Assembly (NCBI GenBank): GCA_034508935.3
Contig: CM067445.1
Span: 87,759,153 to 87,823,152, forward strand
Direction: 5' to 3'
Source of the DNA: Berghia stephanieae
Lineage: Eukaryota; Mollusca; Gastropoda; Nudibranchia; Aeolidiidae
Length of the DNA: 64,000 nt
Shown here: one piece after another, positions 54,573 through 64,000 of the stretch
Numbering within the stretch: the stretch's first letter is position 1
How the letters are laid out: each line of letters opens with the position of its first letter
Position numbers and translations under genes: made by a program
Notes under the pieces: generated by a model
Seen by the model: the letters and a program-made list of their open reading frames with translations, nothing else
Told to the model about the DNA's origin: nothing
Database searches by the model: none

Positions 54573-55381
54573 GTACTGATGAATACCGAAATCCAATGGA
54601 ATCTCGAAATCCGCTCCAGTGGGGAGAGAACCAAAGACTTCCCATAGTCCCAGGTTCAGTCCCCACTGGAGTCAACCTCAGATAGTCTCGGGTTAACTCT
54701 GCAATGAGTATTTTCTTCTTTAGCCTTGGGTTCACCTTCAATTGTGTCAAACTCCCATAGTCCCAGGCTTGTTCCCACTGGTGTCCGCCTTCCACAGTCC
54801 TAGGTTTATTCCCCACTGGTATCCACCTCCCACAGTCTCTGGTTCATTCCCCAATTGTGTCCACCTCCCATACTCCCGGGTTCACTCTCTACTGTTATCC
54901 ACCTCTCATAGTCCCATGTTCATTCCCCACTGATACTACCTCCCATAGTCCGGGTTCATTCCCCAATTGTGTCCAGCTCCCATACTCCCGGTTCACTTCC
55001 TACTGTTATCCAACTCCCATAGTCCCAGGTTTATTCCCCGCCGATGTCAACCTTTCATTGTCCTAGTTTTACTCACCACTTGTGTCCACCTCTTCTAGTC
55101 CCGGGTTCACTCCCGAATGGTGCCCACCTCCTAAAGTATCTGGTTCAATCCCCACGGGGGCCTCCAATAGTCTCTGGTTCAATCCCCACTGGTGCCTTCC
55201 TCCAATAGTCTCTGGTTCTTTCCCCAGTGGTGCCCACCTCCCATATTTTCCGGTTCACTCCCCACTGGTGCCCACCTTCCATAGTCTCTGGTTCACTCCC
55301 CATTGGAGTGGATTTCGGCGGATTTCGGCGGATTTCGGTGTATTTCGGTAGATTTCGGTGGATTTCGGTATTCAGCAGTAA
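54573..55381. mobile_element. Foldback-like unit B
   Basis: Ends GTACTGATGAATACCGAAAT and, reversed, GTTACTGCTGAATACCGAAA; the right end has six GGATTTCGGY-type units. The core holds about fifteen units of the same minisatellite as unit A, mostly in one direction. Confidence 0.7.
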
Positions 55382-56106
55382 CGCAAATAAGATCAGTTTC
55401 CCATTCGGGTCATCTTTTTTAAACCCTGACTGCTTGTCCAACCTTCAGTGTCTGAGCAGTCGGGTCTGTTTGACCTTCAGTACTTTGTTATAGACCAGCG
55501 TCCTATCCAAAGGGTTGCAATTGTTTATTGCCTGTGGGCTGTATGTATGGCTCGTAGGACTACTTTTGCCGAAATAATAGAATGAACAATTTATGTTTAT
55601 GCCGTTGTTTTCGTCATTATTGACGGCGGTGTTGTTCTTGAGTTTGTCTTCGATTTGTTTTTACACTCGTTGTGCATAATATTGCCATTGTACCGCACAT
55701 AAACAATGTCAAGGATAGTTTATAGGAGAGAGGCAACATAAAATGTTTTGTTTATTACATTCAGAGTTGGTAAGGAGGTCTTTAACGTGTTTATGAGTGA
55801 ATTTTACTGCAAGAGATAAATGATCTAGACTAATTCATTTCCGTTTATAACGATAAAAAATCGACGTTTCTTTTTCTTCTTGGCACCCGCTGACCCTGAG
55901 GTTAATTCATATACAACTTTAATACACCACAAATTACAAACCTTTTCGTCCTTTATGAATAGCTTAATTTATGACAATGTCTCTTTTAAAATAATGTAGT
56001 AACATAACCTGAACGGGTGTGATGTGAACGAGTTGAGTGGGTACCCAGGAACAAACGCGAGGTGGTCACGAATCGCTATAAGGTATGGATGTCAGTCAGA
56101 AGCAGA
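55382..56106. other. Intergenic, nothing recognised
   Basis: No coding signal and no shared repeat. Confidence 0.4.
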
Positions 56107-56245
56107 GAAGGAGGAGGAGGAGGAGGAGGAGGTGGAGAGAAAAGGGGGGAGAATAAGGAGAAAGAGGAGGAGGAGGAGAAGGAGGAGGAGGAGGAGGAGA
56201 GAAAAGTGGAGAGGATAAGGAGGAGGAGGAGGAGGAGGAGGAGAT
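56107..56245 (+). repeat. (GGA)n-rich tract
   Basis: GGA/GAA triplets, interrupted. Frames across it are artefacts. Confidence 0.9.
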
Positions 56246-56667
56246 AGAAATGATATGGGCGTTTCAGATATCCCCTTTGTAAACAAAAGACGATGACTGA
56301 AACACAAAAGACGAATAATTCCTCCTCCCCCACCTCCCGTCCTGTCCAACTCGTAGGGATTGGGTAAAAGGGTATGGTAAATCTGTCAGTAATGACTGCG
56401 ATTGACAAGCGTCCTATCCACAGGATAGAAAAATAATCGTTTCTGACCACTTAACGCATGAGAAATCGATTTTAACTCAGGCTATGAAATTGCCAAGGGA
56501 AAAAAAAACCTCAACTTTTCGCCATATTTGAATTAGACCTACCTACTCACTCATCTCTGCGCTTGCTGGAAACCAGGTCTGAATTTTTTTTAAACGCTCT
56601 CCGAAGTCGATTGCCTTTTGAAGCTCGAGTCACATTGCGATGATCGATATAATATCGGCGAAAAGGA

Positions 56668-56909
56668 TTAACTCACTCAATCCTAGAGATTTTTGCTACT
56701 TTTCAAAATTGGAAAAAAATGTATTAAAATGAGCATCTACATAGATAATTTTATTCAACTATCATTTGGTCTAGCATGTAAAAACTAAAAACATTAGCTT
56801 TGATACTACGCATACAATTTTCTCAGAAAAATGTAATAAATAGGCATGGGGTAAAAGTAACCCGGGTAAACTACGGATATATAGTCGGTGTCAGGGTTGA
56901 GTGAGTTAA
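56668..56909 (-). mobile_element. TTAACTCACTCA MITE, copy 3
   Basis: TTAA at both ends; inverted relative to copies 1 and 2. Confidence 0.85.
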
Positions 56910-56937
56910 TAGGTCTGTTTGTTGTTGTTTTTAAAAA

Positions 56938-57125
56938 GGAACTTTAAAGCGCTTGCGACTCGTTTTGGTCACTTCAGTGCAATAAAAAGGAAGATGATAG
57001 AGGAAAAGGTTTTAGACCCGAATAGTTAAAAGTAAGACAAAAAGGATTGGTCAAAATAAGTAAAATCTCCATTTTATTGACTCATTTAGGCACCTCTATT
57101 TAACAGAAGATTCCACGAGCAATCC
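56938..57125 (-). mobile_element. R1 3' fragment with a foreign 38-base block
   Basis: Reverse R1 3' part. At 57065-57102 it is interrupted by a block identical to 13728-13765 in Gab intron 4. Confidence 0.6.
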
Positions 57126-57159
57126 ACCGGTAGCCATGAGATCAAACAATAAGGGCGGG

Positions 57160-57238
57160 AGAGGGGGGGGGGGGGGGGGTTTACCATACCCTGCTACACA
57201 ATCCCTACTAGGGGGGCGGGGGGGGGGGGGGAGAGGGG
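57160..57238 (+). repeat. Poly-G tracts
   Basis: Two long G runs at about 57162-57180 and 57210-57232. Assembly may be unreliable here. Confidence 0.9.
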
Positions 57239-57261
57239 GATTGTTCGTAGTATTCATTCAC

Positions 57262-57318
57262 TGTCAGCTTTGTAAAGCATTCTGAGCAAATTTAGACGAT
57301 ATTGCGCTATATTATGAT
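57262..57318 (+). mobile_element. S2 SINE tail fragment
   Basis: TTTGTAAAGCATTCTGAGC to ATATTGCGCTATATTATG. Confidence 0.6.
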
Positions 57319-57435
57319 TTCTCGCGTTTTAAACAATATTTTGATTTCAATGTGGACAGAAATTGGAATCATGTTCAGATCACGATTTATATATTAAACG
57401 TGACTGCAAAACTGTATAATAGTATTTTTAATTCA

Positions 57436-57650
57436 GAAAAGTGAGTGCAGCAGGCACTTATGTTGATAACAACAAGAAACGAAGTGGGTTGTGGATAGCT
57501 CATACGGTAGAGTCACGATCTCCCGGCCAGGTGGAGTTGTCGTACCAGTAAGGTCTCGGGTTCGAGCCCCCATCGCGCCGCGAAGTTTTTATTCTCTGTT
57601 GTCTTCTGGCACATTCCTACTCACTTCGTGTCTTGTTGCTATAATAATAT
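57436..57650 (+). mobile_element. tRNA-headed SINE (family S4) with an inverted tail piece in front
   Basis: Head GTGGATAGCTCATACGGTAG and GGTCTCGGGTTCGAGCCCCC, then the body to CACTTCGTGTCTTGTTGC. At 57436-57485 the tail occurs inverted. An A-rich tract follows at 57690-57840. Confidence 0.65.
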
Positions 57651-58844
57651 TTGTAAATTACATAATCCATTCTTGGAGGCATTTTACAACATCAAAAAAC
57701 AAAAACAAAACAAAACCCCAAAACAATAGGACAAAAAAAAAAACAACAAAAAAAAACCAAAACAAAACAACAAAAATAAAAACCAAAAAAAAAAAGAAAA
57801 AAAAAAAGAAACCCAACCAAAAAAAAAAAAAAACACCAAACACATTCATATAAATTTCCATTCATTTTTCTCTTCATTCACTTGGAAGGAAAGGAAAGGA
57901 ATTTACAAAATAAATTTAAATCAGTGGCTTGAAATAAAAGCGATGTGCACATACCAATTAGAAACCAATCAAAAGCATGAAAAGGAGGGAGCTATCCCTA
58001 CTGGTCAATATTGACATGCTTTTTTATAAACAAAACCATCTTATGCTTATTCTGTGGTTCTAACAAATCAATTGGACTTTTCTTGGTACCTCGGACAAAA
58101 ATCTATCACTGTTTTGTTTACGACTTCTAGAATCTTTCCCAGAAAACAATATACTGGCCTCTTTTGTTCACAAATTCTATTCTGCGCGTCATTAATTGAT
58201 AAATAACACACAGTGTCACCACAATAATCTGACATAGATTTGTTATCGCCTTTTGAAAATCACCTGTGTGGACGGTTATTACGATTTCAGTCTCGTGTGC
58301 TCACGGTACACAACATGAGATTAACTCTGAAAAAAACCCCAATCGGTTAGTAATTACTGTATGCCTTCGAAAACATTAACCCACTATTTTTCTCCTTTTT
58401 TTATATTTGTCATAAAGACTAATAAAGACTAGACTGTGGGTCGTGTCAAGGCGACCAAGAGACAGTCTAGAGCCTTGTTCATTGTCTCCTCGACCCAGAT
58501 GGATTAAGTTATCACCGCTAATCGCCCTCTACAAAATCCGTGTCTTTTTGATTTCACCAGTGTAGTGGAATTGGTCACCACTCTAAACTGACCACTTGAG
58601 ACATGATGACGTGTCTTCTTATTCTATCTACAGTGGACAGAGGACATCGTGTCTCTTCATGAAAATAGATTTTCAATTTCTACCTTTTTTGGGGTGTTCA
58701 CGACATGGTCAAATACTTATAATAATGATTATCCCTAGAAATATATATATATATATTTTTTTCTTCAATTTTATTTTTGGAAAAAATGAGCATGTTTATT
58801 TTAAAATAGTTTAATCTTTGGATCTTTGCTTTTATTAACTCCCC

Positions 58845-58850
<6 letters not shown>
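57651..58850. other. Intergenic, A-rich then unrecognised
   Basis: A/C-rich tract at 57690-57840, then unique sequence. No gene recognised. Confidence 0.45.
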
Positions 58851-59152
<302 letters not shown>

Positions 59153-59279
59153 GACAACAAATCTTTCCCATAGTAATTGGCAGTCATTAACATTTAAAAT
59201 TTGTTTTAACTTATTTCTTATTTTTTAACCTTAAAGTATTTATTATCGTTGCCGCTTGTTTGAAATATTGGCCGTGTTA

Positions 59280-59752
59280 AATTATCTTGGCCACAAAACT
59301 GTCTCATAAACCTTCAAGAAGAGAACCGCGCGTTCCGTTATTTTATGACCACCGTCGATCAAGTTCCAACTCGATGTACCCAAAGTTCCAGACACTAGCT
59401 CCACCCCCATGTCCCTCTAACGAGGCTATTTAACTCAGGCGTTTGTCAACTGTCGTGACAGCAACGGCTTAAATATTTATTGTCGGCGCGGTTGCTAGTA
59501 CAAATATCTAGTCAGCTCTCTTTTTTTTTCCCCTTCTTCTTCTTCTTCATGATTCTAACCGCGCACCCTTGGCACCTTTGGCAAAAAAGTCGGAAGAGTG
59601 TGAGGCACAGATAAATAGTCCTCGATCCAACAAACGTATCACTCGGCAAAGCTAAAATCTCGTGCTCGCCTCCTCAATACTTTGTGGCCCTTTTTCAGAT
59701 TTTGGTTCTTTTAGTTTTTCGCCCTTCACGTCAAAAACATCATTAGATAAAA
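59280..59752 (+). promoter_or_regulatory. Beta-tubulin promoter and 5' UTR region
   Basis: GC-richer than its surroundings, without repeats. TTAAATATTTAT at 59469-59480 is TATA-like, and TCAGCTC near 59513 could be an initiator. TTCAAGAA at about 59313 fits a single heat-shock-type inverted unit. The ATG context is GATAAAAATGAGG. The start site itself is not determined. Confidence 0.5.
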
Positions 59753-59809
59753 ATGAGGGAAATCGTTCACATGCAGGCTGGCCAATGTGGCAACCAAATT
59801 GGAGCCAAA
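59753..59809 (+). CDS. TUBB: Beta-tubulin, first coding exon
   Basis: Encodes [19 protein letters not shown] and is cut by GTAAGT at 59810. The start MREI is the conserved, autoregulatory N-terminus of beta-tubulin; [10 protein letters not shown] is the first nucleotide-contacting loop, with Gln11 and Cys12. Beta-tubulin pairs with alpha-tubulin to form microtubules in the cytoplasm, mitotic spindle and cilia. The intron after codon 19, in phase 0, matches the first intron position of vertebrate beta-tubulin genes, which supports both start and donor. The rest of the gene lies beyond the window. Isotype cannot be told from 19 residues. Confidence 0.95.
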
Positions 59810-60188
59810 GTAAGTTTATTTTATTTTTATTTTAATTGTTAAAATAGCATTGGTCTTTCACACCTATTTATGTCTACAAATTTTTGGTAAAAAAAGAAAA
59901 TTTGTTCCAATGCTTTAAAAAGTCTGAAAACAAGATTTACCAGCGGGAGCTTAACCACTCTAATTGTTTTGTTGTCTGACGCTTCTAAATACGTGGAAAG
60001 TTGATCGATTACTTGAACTCATCATTGTGACTAGTTATGCCATAAGTAAAACGCAACATCATTACAGTTTTACTTGTTTGCCATTCTCAAAAAATAGATA
60101 TGGATATAGCCAGCAAATACATACTATTGGATAACTGTAAGCTGACTTGTGCACTTCTGCAACGTTTTGTTAATGGGTGAATTGGATT

Positions 60189-60473
60189 CAATAGTCTGAT
60201 GTCACGTCGCCCAGCAACGGCGGCCATCGTGGTTCTAAACAAAGAAAATCGATACTTTTTATTCTTCATGCTGGCTAGAACTTTTCATATGTCTTGTGAT
60301 CAGAATGTGTAAAAGTCAAAACATGATCAGATTTATAATTTTTCCCCTCTGGATACGCGTTTATGCTAGTAGGAAAAGTATTTCATAAGGGCGTCCGCCA
60401 TTGTTCCGATAGTTTAGAGCCAGTTACTAAGTTACCATGCGTCATTGCGAGGGAAGTGACGTTACGACTGTTG
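60189..60473 (+). mobile_element. R3 repeat, copy 2
   Basis: Same start CAATAGTCTGATGTCACG and end GACGTTACGACTGTTG as copy 1; about a dozen or more differences by eye. Confidence 0.75.
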
Positions 60474-60497
60474 AAGAGTATTAAAGATACAATGGGG

Positions 60498-60570
60498 GAA
60501 AAAGCTCAAACATTTATATAGCACAGTCCACTAAACGTACTCAAAGCGCTTTTCAAGTCCCTAGCCAAGA
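60498..60570 (-). mobile_element. S2-like SINE tail fragment
   Basis: Reverse strand AAAGCGCTTTGAGTACG then CTATATAAATGTTTGAGC. Confidence 0.6.
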
Positions 60571-60929
60571 AATAAATCGATAAATAATGTACCCGAACAT
60601 TAGATATTGTTTGCATTTTGTTTTTTAACTAATAAAAACTCTCGAATGTATAAAAGTAATCATGTCAAACGAATGTTGATTGGGAAAAATTATACAACGA
60701 ATCTCCACTTTGACAATTATTTGTGGGTTGGATTTTTAATAATTTGAAACGGTGATACTATGTATACAAATAAATAATAATGTTAAATTGAATGTAAGCT
60801 TCAATTTTATTACAAAAATAGATCAAATGAACGTTTCGGGTTTCCCCTTTATCAACCAAACAGGATGAATGAAACACCACAGATGAATGAGATAATGTGG
60901 TAGTGGCGTTGTTAAGATGAATAAACAAA

Positions 60930-61087
60930 AGTACTACTACTACTGCCTTACTACTACTACTATCACTACTTACTACTACTACTACTACTACTACTCACTG
61001 TACTACTACTACTACTACTACTATACTACTACTACTGCTACTACTACTACTACTACTACTACTACTAACTACTACTACTACTACTAT

Positions 61088-61118
<31 letters not shown>

Positions 61119-61195
61119 CCACCTACTACTCTACTACTACTACTACTACTACTACTACTAACTACTACTACTACTACTACTCTACTGCTGCTGTG

Positions 61196-61290
<95 letters not shown>

Positions 61291-61490
61291 TATACTACTA
61301 CTACTACTCTACTACTACTACTACTACTACTACATACTACTACTACTCTACTACTATACTACTACTACTACTACCCTCTACTACTACTACTACTCTTCCC
61401 TCTTCTCCCTTTCCCCCTCCTCCCCTCTTCCCCTCTCCTCTTCTTCTTCTTCTTCTTCTTCTTCTTCTTCTTCTTCTTTTCTTCTTCTTA
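60930..61490 (+). repeat. (CTA)n and (TTC)n microsatellites
   Basis: ACT triplets with frame-shifting single-base breaks to 61395, a C/T-rich bridge, then TTC at 61438-61488. The 243-codon frame here is an artefact. Confidence 0.95.
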
Positions 61491-61740
61491 TATATGTACA
61501 AATAGTGCCGAAAAGTGACTTTAAAATGGGACACGGAGAAACGTATTTACATTTAGTATTTAGACGTCCAGTAGAAAATTGCATCGCGGGACTCCTTTTT
61601 TTCTTAATTTTTTTTTTTACAAAATCTATAATTAGAACGATCATGTGAGAAATACTTGATGAGTAATGCGTAGTGCGTGATACGTAGTATGACCTGCTAA
61701 GTCTCTCTAATATCATTCTGAGGGAACCGATAACAATCTT

Positions 61741-61955
61741 TTAACTCACTCAATCCTAGAGAGTTTTGCTACTTTTCAAAATTGGAAAAAATGTATTAAA
61801 AATGAGCATGTACCTACATAGATAGTTTTATTCAACTGTCATTAACATGTAAAAACTAAAAACATTAGCTTTGATACTACGCCTATAATTTTTCTCAGAA
61901 AAATGTAATAAATAGGCATGGGGTACAGATATAGTGTTAGGGTTGAGTGAGTTAA
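61741..61955 (-). mobile_element. TTAACTCACTCA MITE, copy 4
   Basis: TTAA at both ends; same orientation as copy 3, with an internal deletion near the right end. Confidence 0.85.
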
Positions 61956-62327
61956 AGGTTCAAACGCATTAAGTCTACGGGCAGATTTATGTTTACAACG
62001 TTAGATTCCGATATATAAAAATAACAACGTCCATTGTAATAATTACATGTAGATAAGATAAAAAATGTAATTTATGCATAGAAATGCAATGAATTTAGAG
62101 GAAAATAATTGACAGGTGTAAATGGAATCGAGTGTAAAAATGTTTTATTCCGTGATCAATCAGAGTTAAAATGCATTAAGTAGGCCTAGATATACCATTC
62201 TCAAAATTTATATAACGACGTCGGTAATACCTTTTAAGGAATCTCTGGGTCTGTGTTAGGAAACAAATAAACACCTATGATCTTGGTTTAAAGTAATCAA
62301 TTTAACACTTACAAGCTTGGGGGAAAG

Positions 62328-62365
62328 GAGAGAGAGGGAGGGAGAGAGAGAGAGAGAAAGAGAGG

Positions 62366-62415
<50 letters not shown>

Positions 62416-62458
62416 CAGATAGTGAGAGAGAGAGGCAGAGAGAGTGAAAGAGAGATAG

Positions 62459-62515
<57 letters not shown>

Positions 62516-62522
62516 AGAGAAG
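62328..62522 (+). repeat. (GA)n microsatellite
   Basis: About 190 bases of GA with GGA and TAGA variants, followed by poly-G. Confidence 0.95.
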
Positions 62523-62659
62523 GGGGGGGGGGAATCCTGTCAGCATTTATTTGTTTGTGTTTTTTGTTGTTGTTGTAATTTTTTGTTTGTTTTATGAGGG
62601 TTTTTTATTTTGTTTTTTTTTTTTTGTTTTCGGGGGAGGGGTGGTGATGGTTGTTGTTT

Positions 62660-63934
62660 CTCGTTTTGTTTTATTGCATAAGCCGATTCTCAACTGGTTC
62701 CAATCGTATCTCCAAAACCGGAAACATATAGTTATGATAGGAAATAAAAAATCCAACGAAAAAGAAATTCATTTTGGCGTTCCTCAGGGGTCTGTTTTAG
62801 GCCTAGTCTTGTTTGTTTTGTACACATCCTCGCTAGGAAAAATTATTCGTGACTATGGGCTTGATTATCATCTGTATTCCGGCGACAGTCAAATTTATGA
62901 CACCAATCCAACCAAACAAATTGCAACATCGATCGAAAAATGTGAACAATGCATAAACAACATCAGACTTGGATGTGTAGAAATCGTCTCAGATTAAATG
63001 GAGACAAGACTGAAGTTCTTGCAATCGGGAGCAAAAACAACATTTTAAAAAATCGAAAACTCCACGATCACAATCGACAACAACAAAATAAATCTTGTAT
63101 GCACCGTGAAAAATCTAGGTATCATTCTGGACTCTGAGCTGCCCATGAAAGATCAAGTGAAAGGCATTAAAAGAAGACTTGTATTTGAATTGAAAAAGAT
63201 CCGCTCCATCAGGGACTTTATTGCCCAACAAGCGTGCAAGCAGCTTGTAACTTCTATTTTATTCTAAAAAATGGACTATTGTAATGCTTTACTCTTCGGT
63301 ACGACGTCAGAAAACATCAAGAGCCTGCAAGGAGTTCAAAACAATGCCCCGCGCCTTATCATGATGAAGCAACACCCATACTCCTCAACCTTCACTGGTT
63401 ACCAGTGCGTGAGCGCATCGATTACAAGGCAGCCATTTGCGTTTACAAATGCCTCAACAATCATGCCCCGAATTACATCCAGGAACTGTGCACAGTTTAT
63501 AAACCACCTCGGACACTGCGGTGGTCGGCATCAAACGACCTGCTTGAAATACCCAGGACCAAATTAAAGGCTGGAGAAAGACCTTTCTCCCACTTTGCTC
63601 CTATTCCTTGGAATGAACCCCCTGTTCCATTAAGAAAATCCCCATCACTGAACATTTAAAAATCGGTTAAAAACATACTACTTTCAAAAAGCCTATGGTT
63701 TGTGATCGGCTGTAAATGTTTCTTGCGTACCTGTCATGAATTTGTTGTGTTGCAAGTATATTTATGTGGTACGTGTGGATGTGGATGAGTGTGTGTGGTA
63801 TTGGCGTGTTTGAGGCAGTGGGTGGTGGGAGAGGGTTGTAGTTAGTGTGTATTTTTCTCTTTCGATATGGCCATTTTATTTCTAATGCGCCCAGAGCTTC
63901 CAACCAGGGGGATAGGTTGCGCAATATAAATGTG

Positions 63935-64000
<66 letters not shown>
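62660..64000 (+). mobile_element. L2/CR1-like LINE, 3' part with (ATT)n tail
   Basis: The frame from 62672 reads KPILNWFQSYLQNRKH, HFGVPQGSVLGLVLFVLYTS and YHLYSGDSQIYD: RT blocks GVPQGSVLG and the active-site box, with YSGD where FADD is usual. It continues in other frames: WMCRNRLRLNGDKTEVLAIG, VKNLGIILDSELPMKDQV, MDYCNALLFG, RERIDYKAAICVYKCLNNHA and PWNEPPVPLRKSPSLN. The order and WM..N.L.LN.DKTE, LDYCN.LL signatures are those of L2/Rex-type elements. About three or four frame breaks and a stop (ILF-stop-KMDYCN) show it is inactive. The 3' end has GCGCAATATAAATGTGCATT and an ATT repeat reaching the window end. Confidence 0.85.

Larger units (their letters stand above)
59810..64000 (+). other. 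Beta-tubulin intron 1 (continues past window)
   Basis: At least 4.2 kb. It holds an R3 copy, an S2 tail, (CTA)n and (TTC)n tracts, a TTAACTCACTCA MITE, (GA)n and an L2-like LINE. No second tubulin exon (expected to begin near FWEVISDEHG) was found. Confidence 0.7.

Noticed and set aside
54024-55381. Regularly spaced repeats resembling a CRISPR array
   Set aside because: Repeats are contiguous with no unique spacers, reverse direction, lie between inverted ends, and the genome is animal.
57491-57853. 120-codon frame ending in Lys/Asn-rich sequence
   Set aside because: Made of an S4 SINE head and an A-rich tract.
60917-61648. 243-codon plus frame rich in Tyr, Thr and Leu
   Set aside because: Product of the (CTA)n and (TTC)n tracts; amino acid changes mark single-base slips in the microsatellite.

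Overview
This is a window of a repeat-rich, AT-rich invertebrate genome carrying two incomplete host genes and about 44 kb between them with no gene I can recognise. Split genes with GT-AG introns, tRNA-headed SINEs, several LINE remnants, many MITEs and long triplet microsatellites identify an animal. A marine invertebrate, perhaps an echinoderm or another invertebrate deuterostome, fits best, but that placement is inference: the two conserved genes are not diagnostic.

Left part (1-15.8 kb): the 3' part of a Gab-family docking protein gene (GAB1/GAB2/DOS type) on the + strand. Six exons are visible, from the last helix of the PH domain through a proline- and tyrosine-rich linker to a C-terminus with the paired SHP2-docking tyrosines. 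Splice phases agree at every junction. The large third exon carries an apparent one-base frame disruption, and the last exon has a decayed tandem copy just upstream. The introns hold two LINE remnants, two tRNA-derived SINEs, a TTAA-flanked element and a hAT-like element with an (AAT)n core.

Middle (16-59 kb): a mosaic of repeats. A roughly 540-bp retroposon, here called R1, is present in more than a dozen copies; two copies have clear 14-bp target duplications. Four MITE families occur: two flanked by TTAA, one by TA with TGTGAC ends, and one with TATAGCCTGACACT ends. At 29.3-35.6 kb lies the most striking structure: three tandem units of about 1.64 kb, each containing a near-perfect 1.15-kb palindrome set between triplet microsatellites, the whole cluster bounded by inverted repeats. 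At 43-44.8 kb a second hAT-like element has filled with a GTG/GTA minisatellite. At 51.2-52.5 kb a LINE reverse-transcriptase remnant is split by a triplet expansion and by a MITE that landed exactly at a TTAA inside the RT frame. At 54.0-55.4 kb two adjacent foldback-like units have inverted ends built of short GAAATCC-type repeats and a core minisatellite.

Right part (59.3-64 kb): the promoter region, first coding exon (19 codons) and the start of intron 1 of a beta-tubulin gene on the + strand. The intron contains further MITE copies, (CTA)n and (GA)n tracts and, at the window end, the 3' part of an L2/CR1-like LINE with an (ATT)n tail.

Most long open frames here are read-through of microsatellites and are not called as genes. 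All repeat family names are judged from termini and protein motifs read by eye, without database searches.
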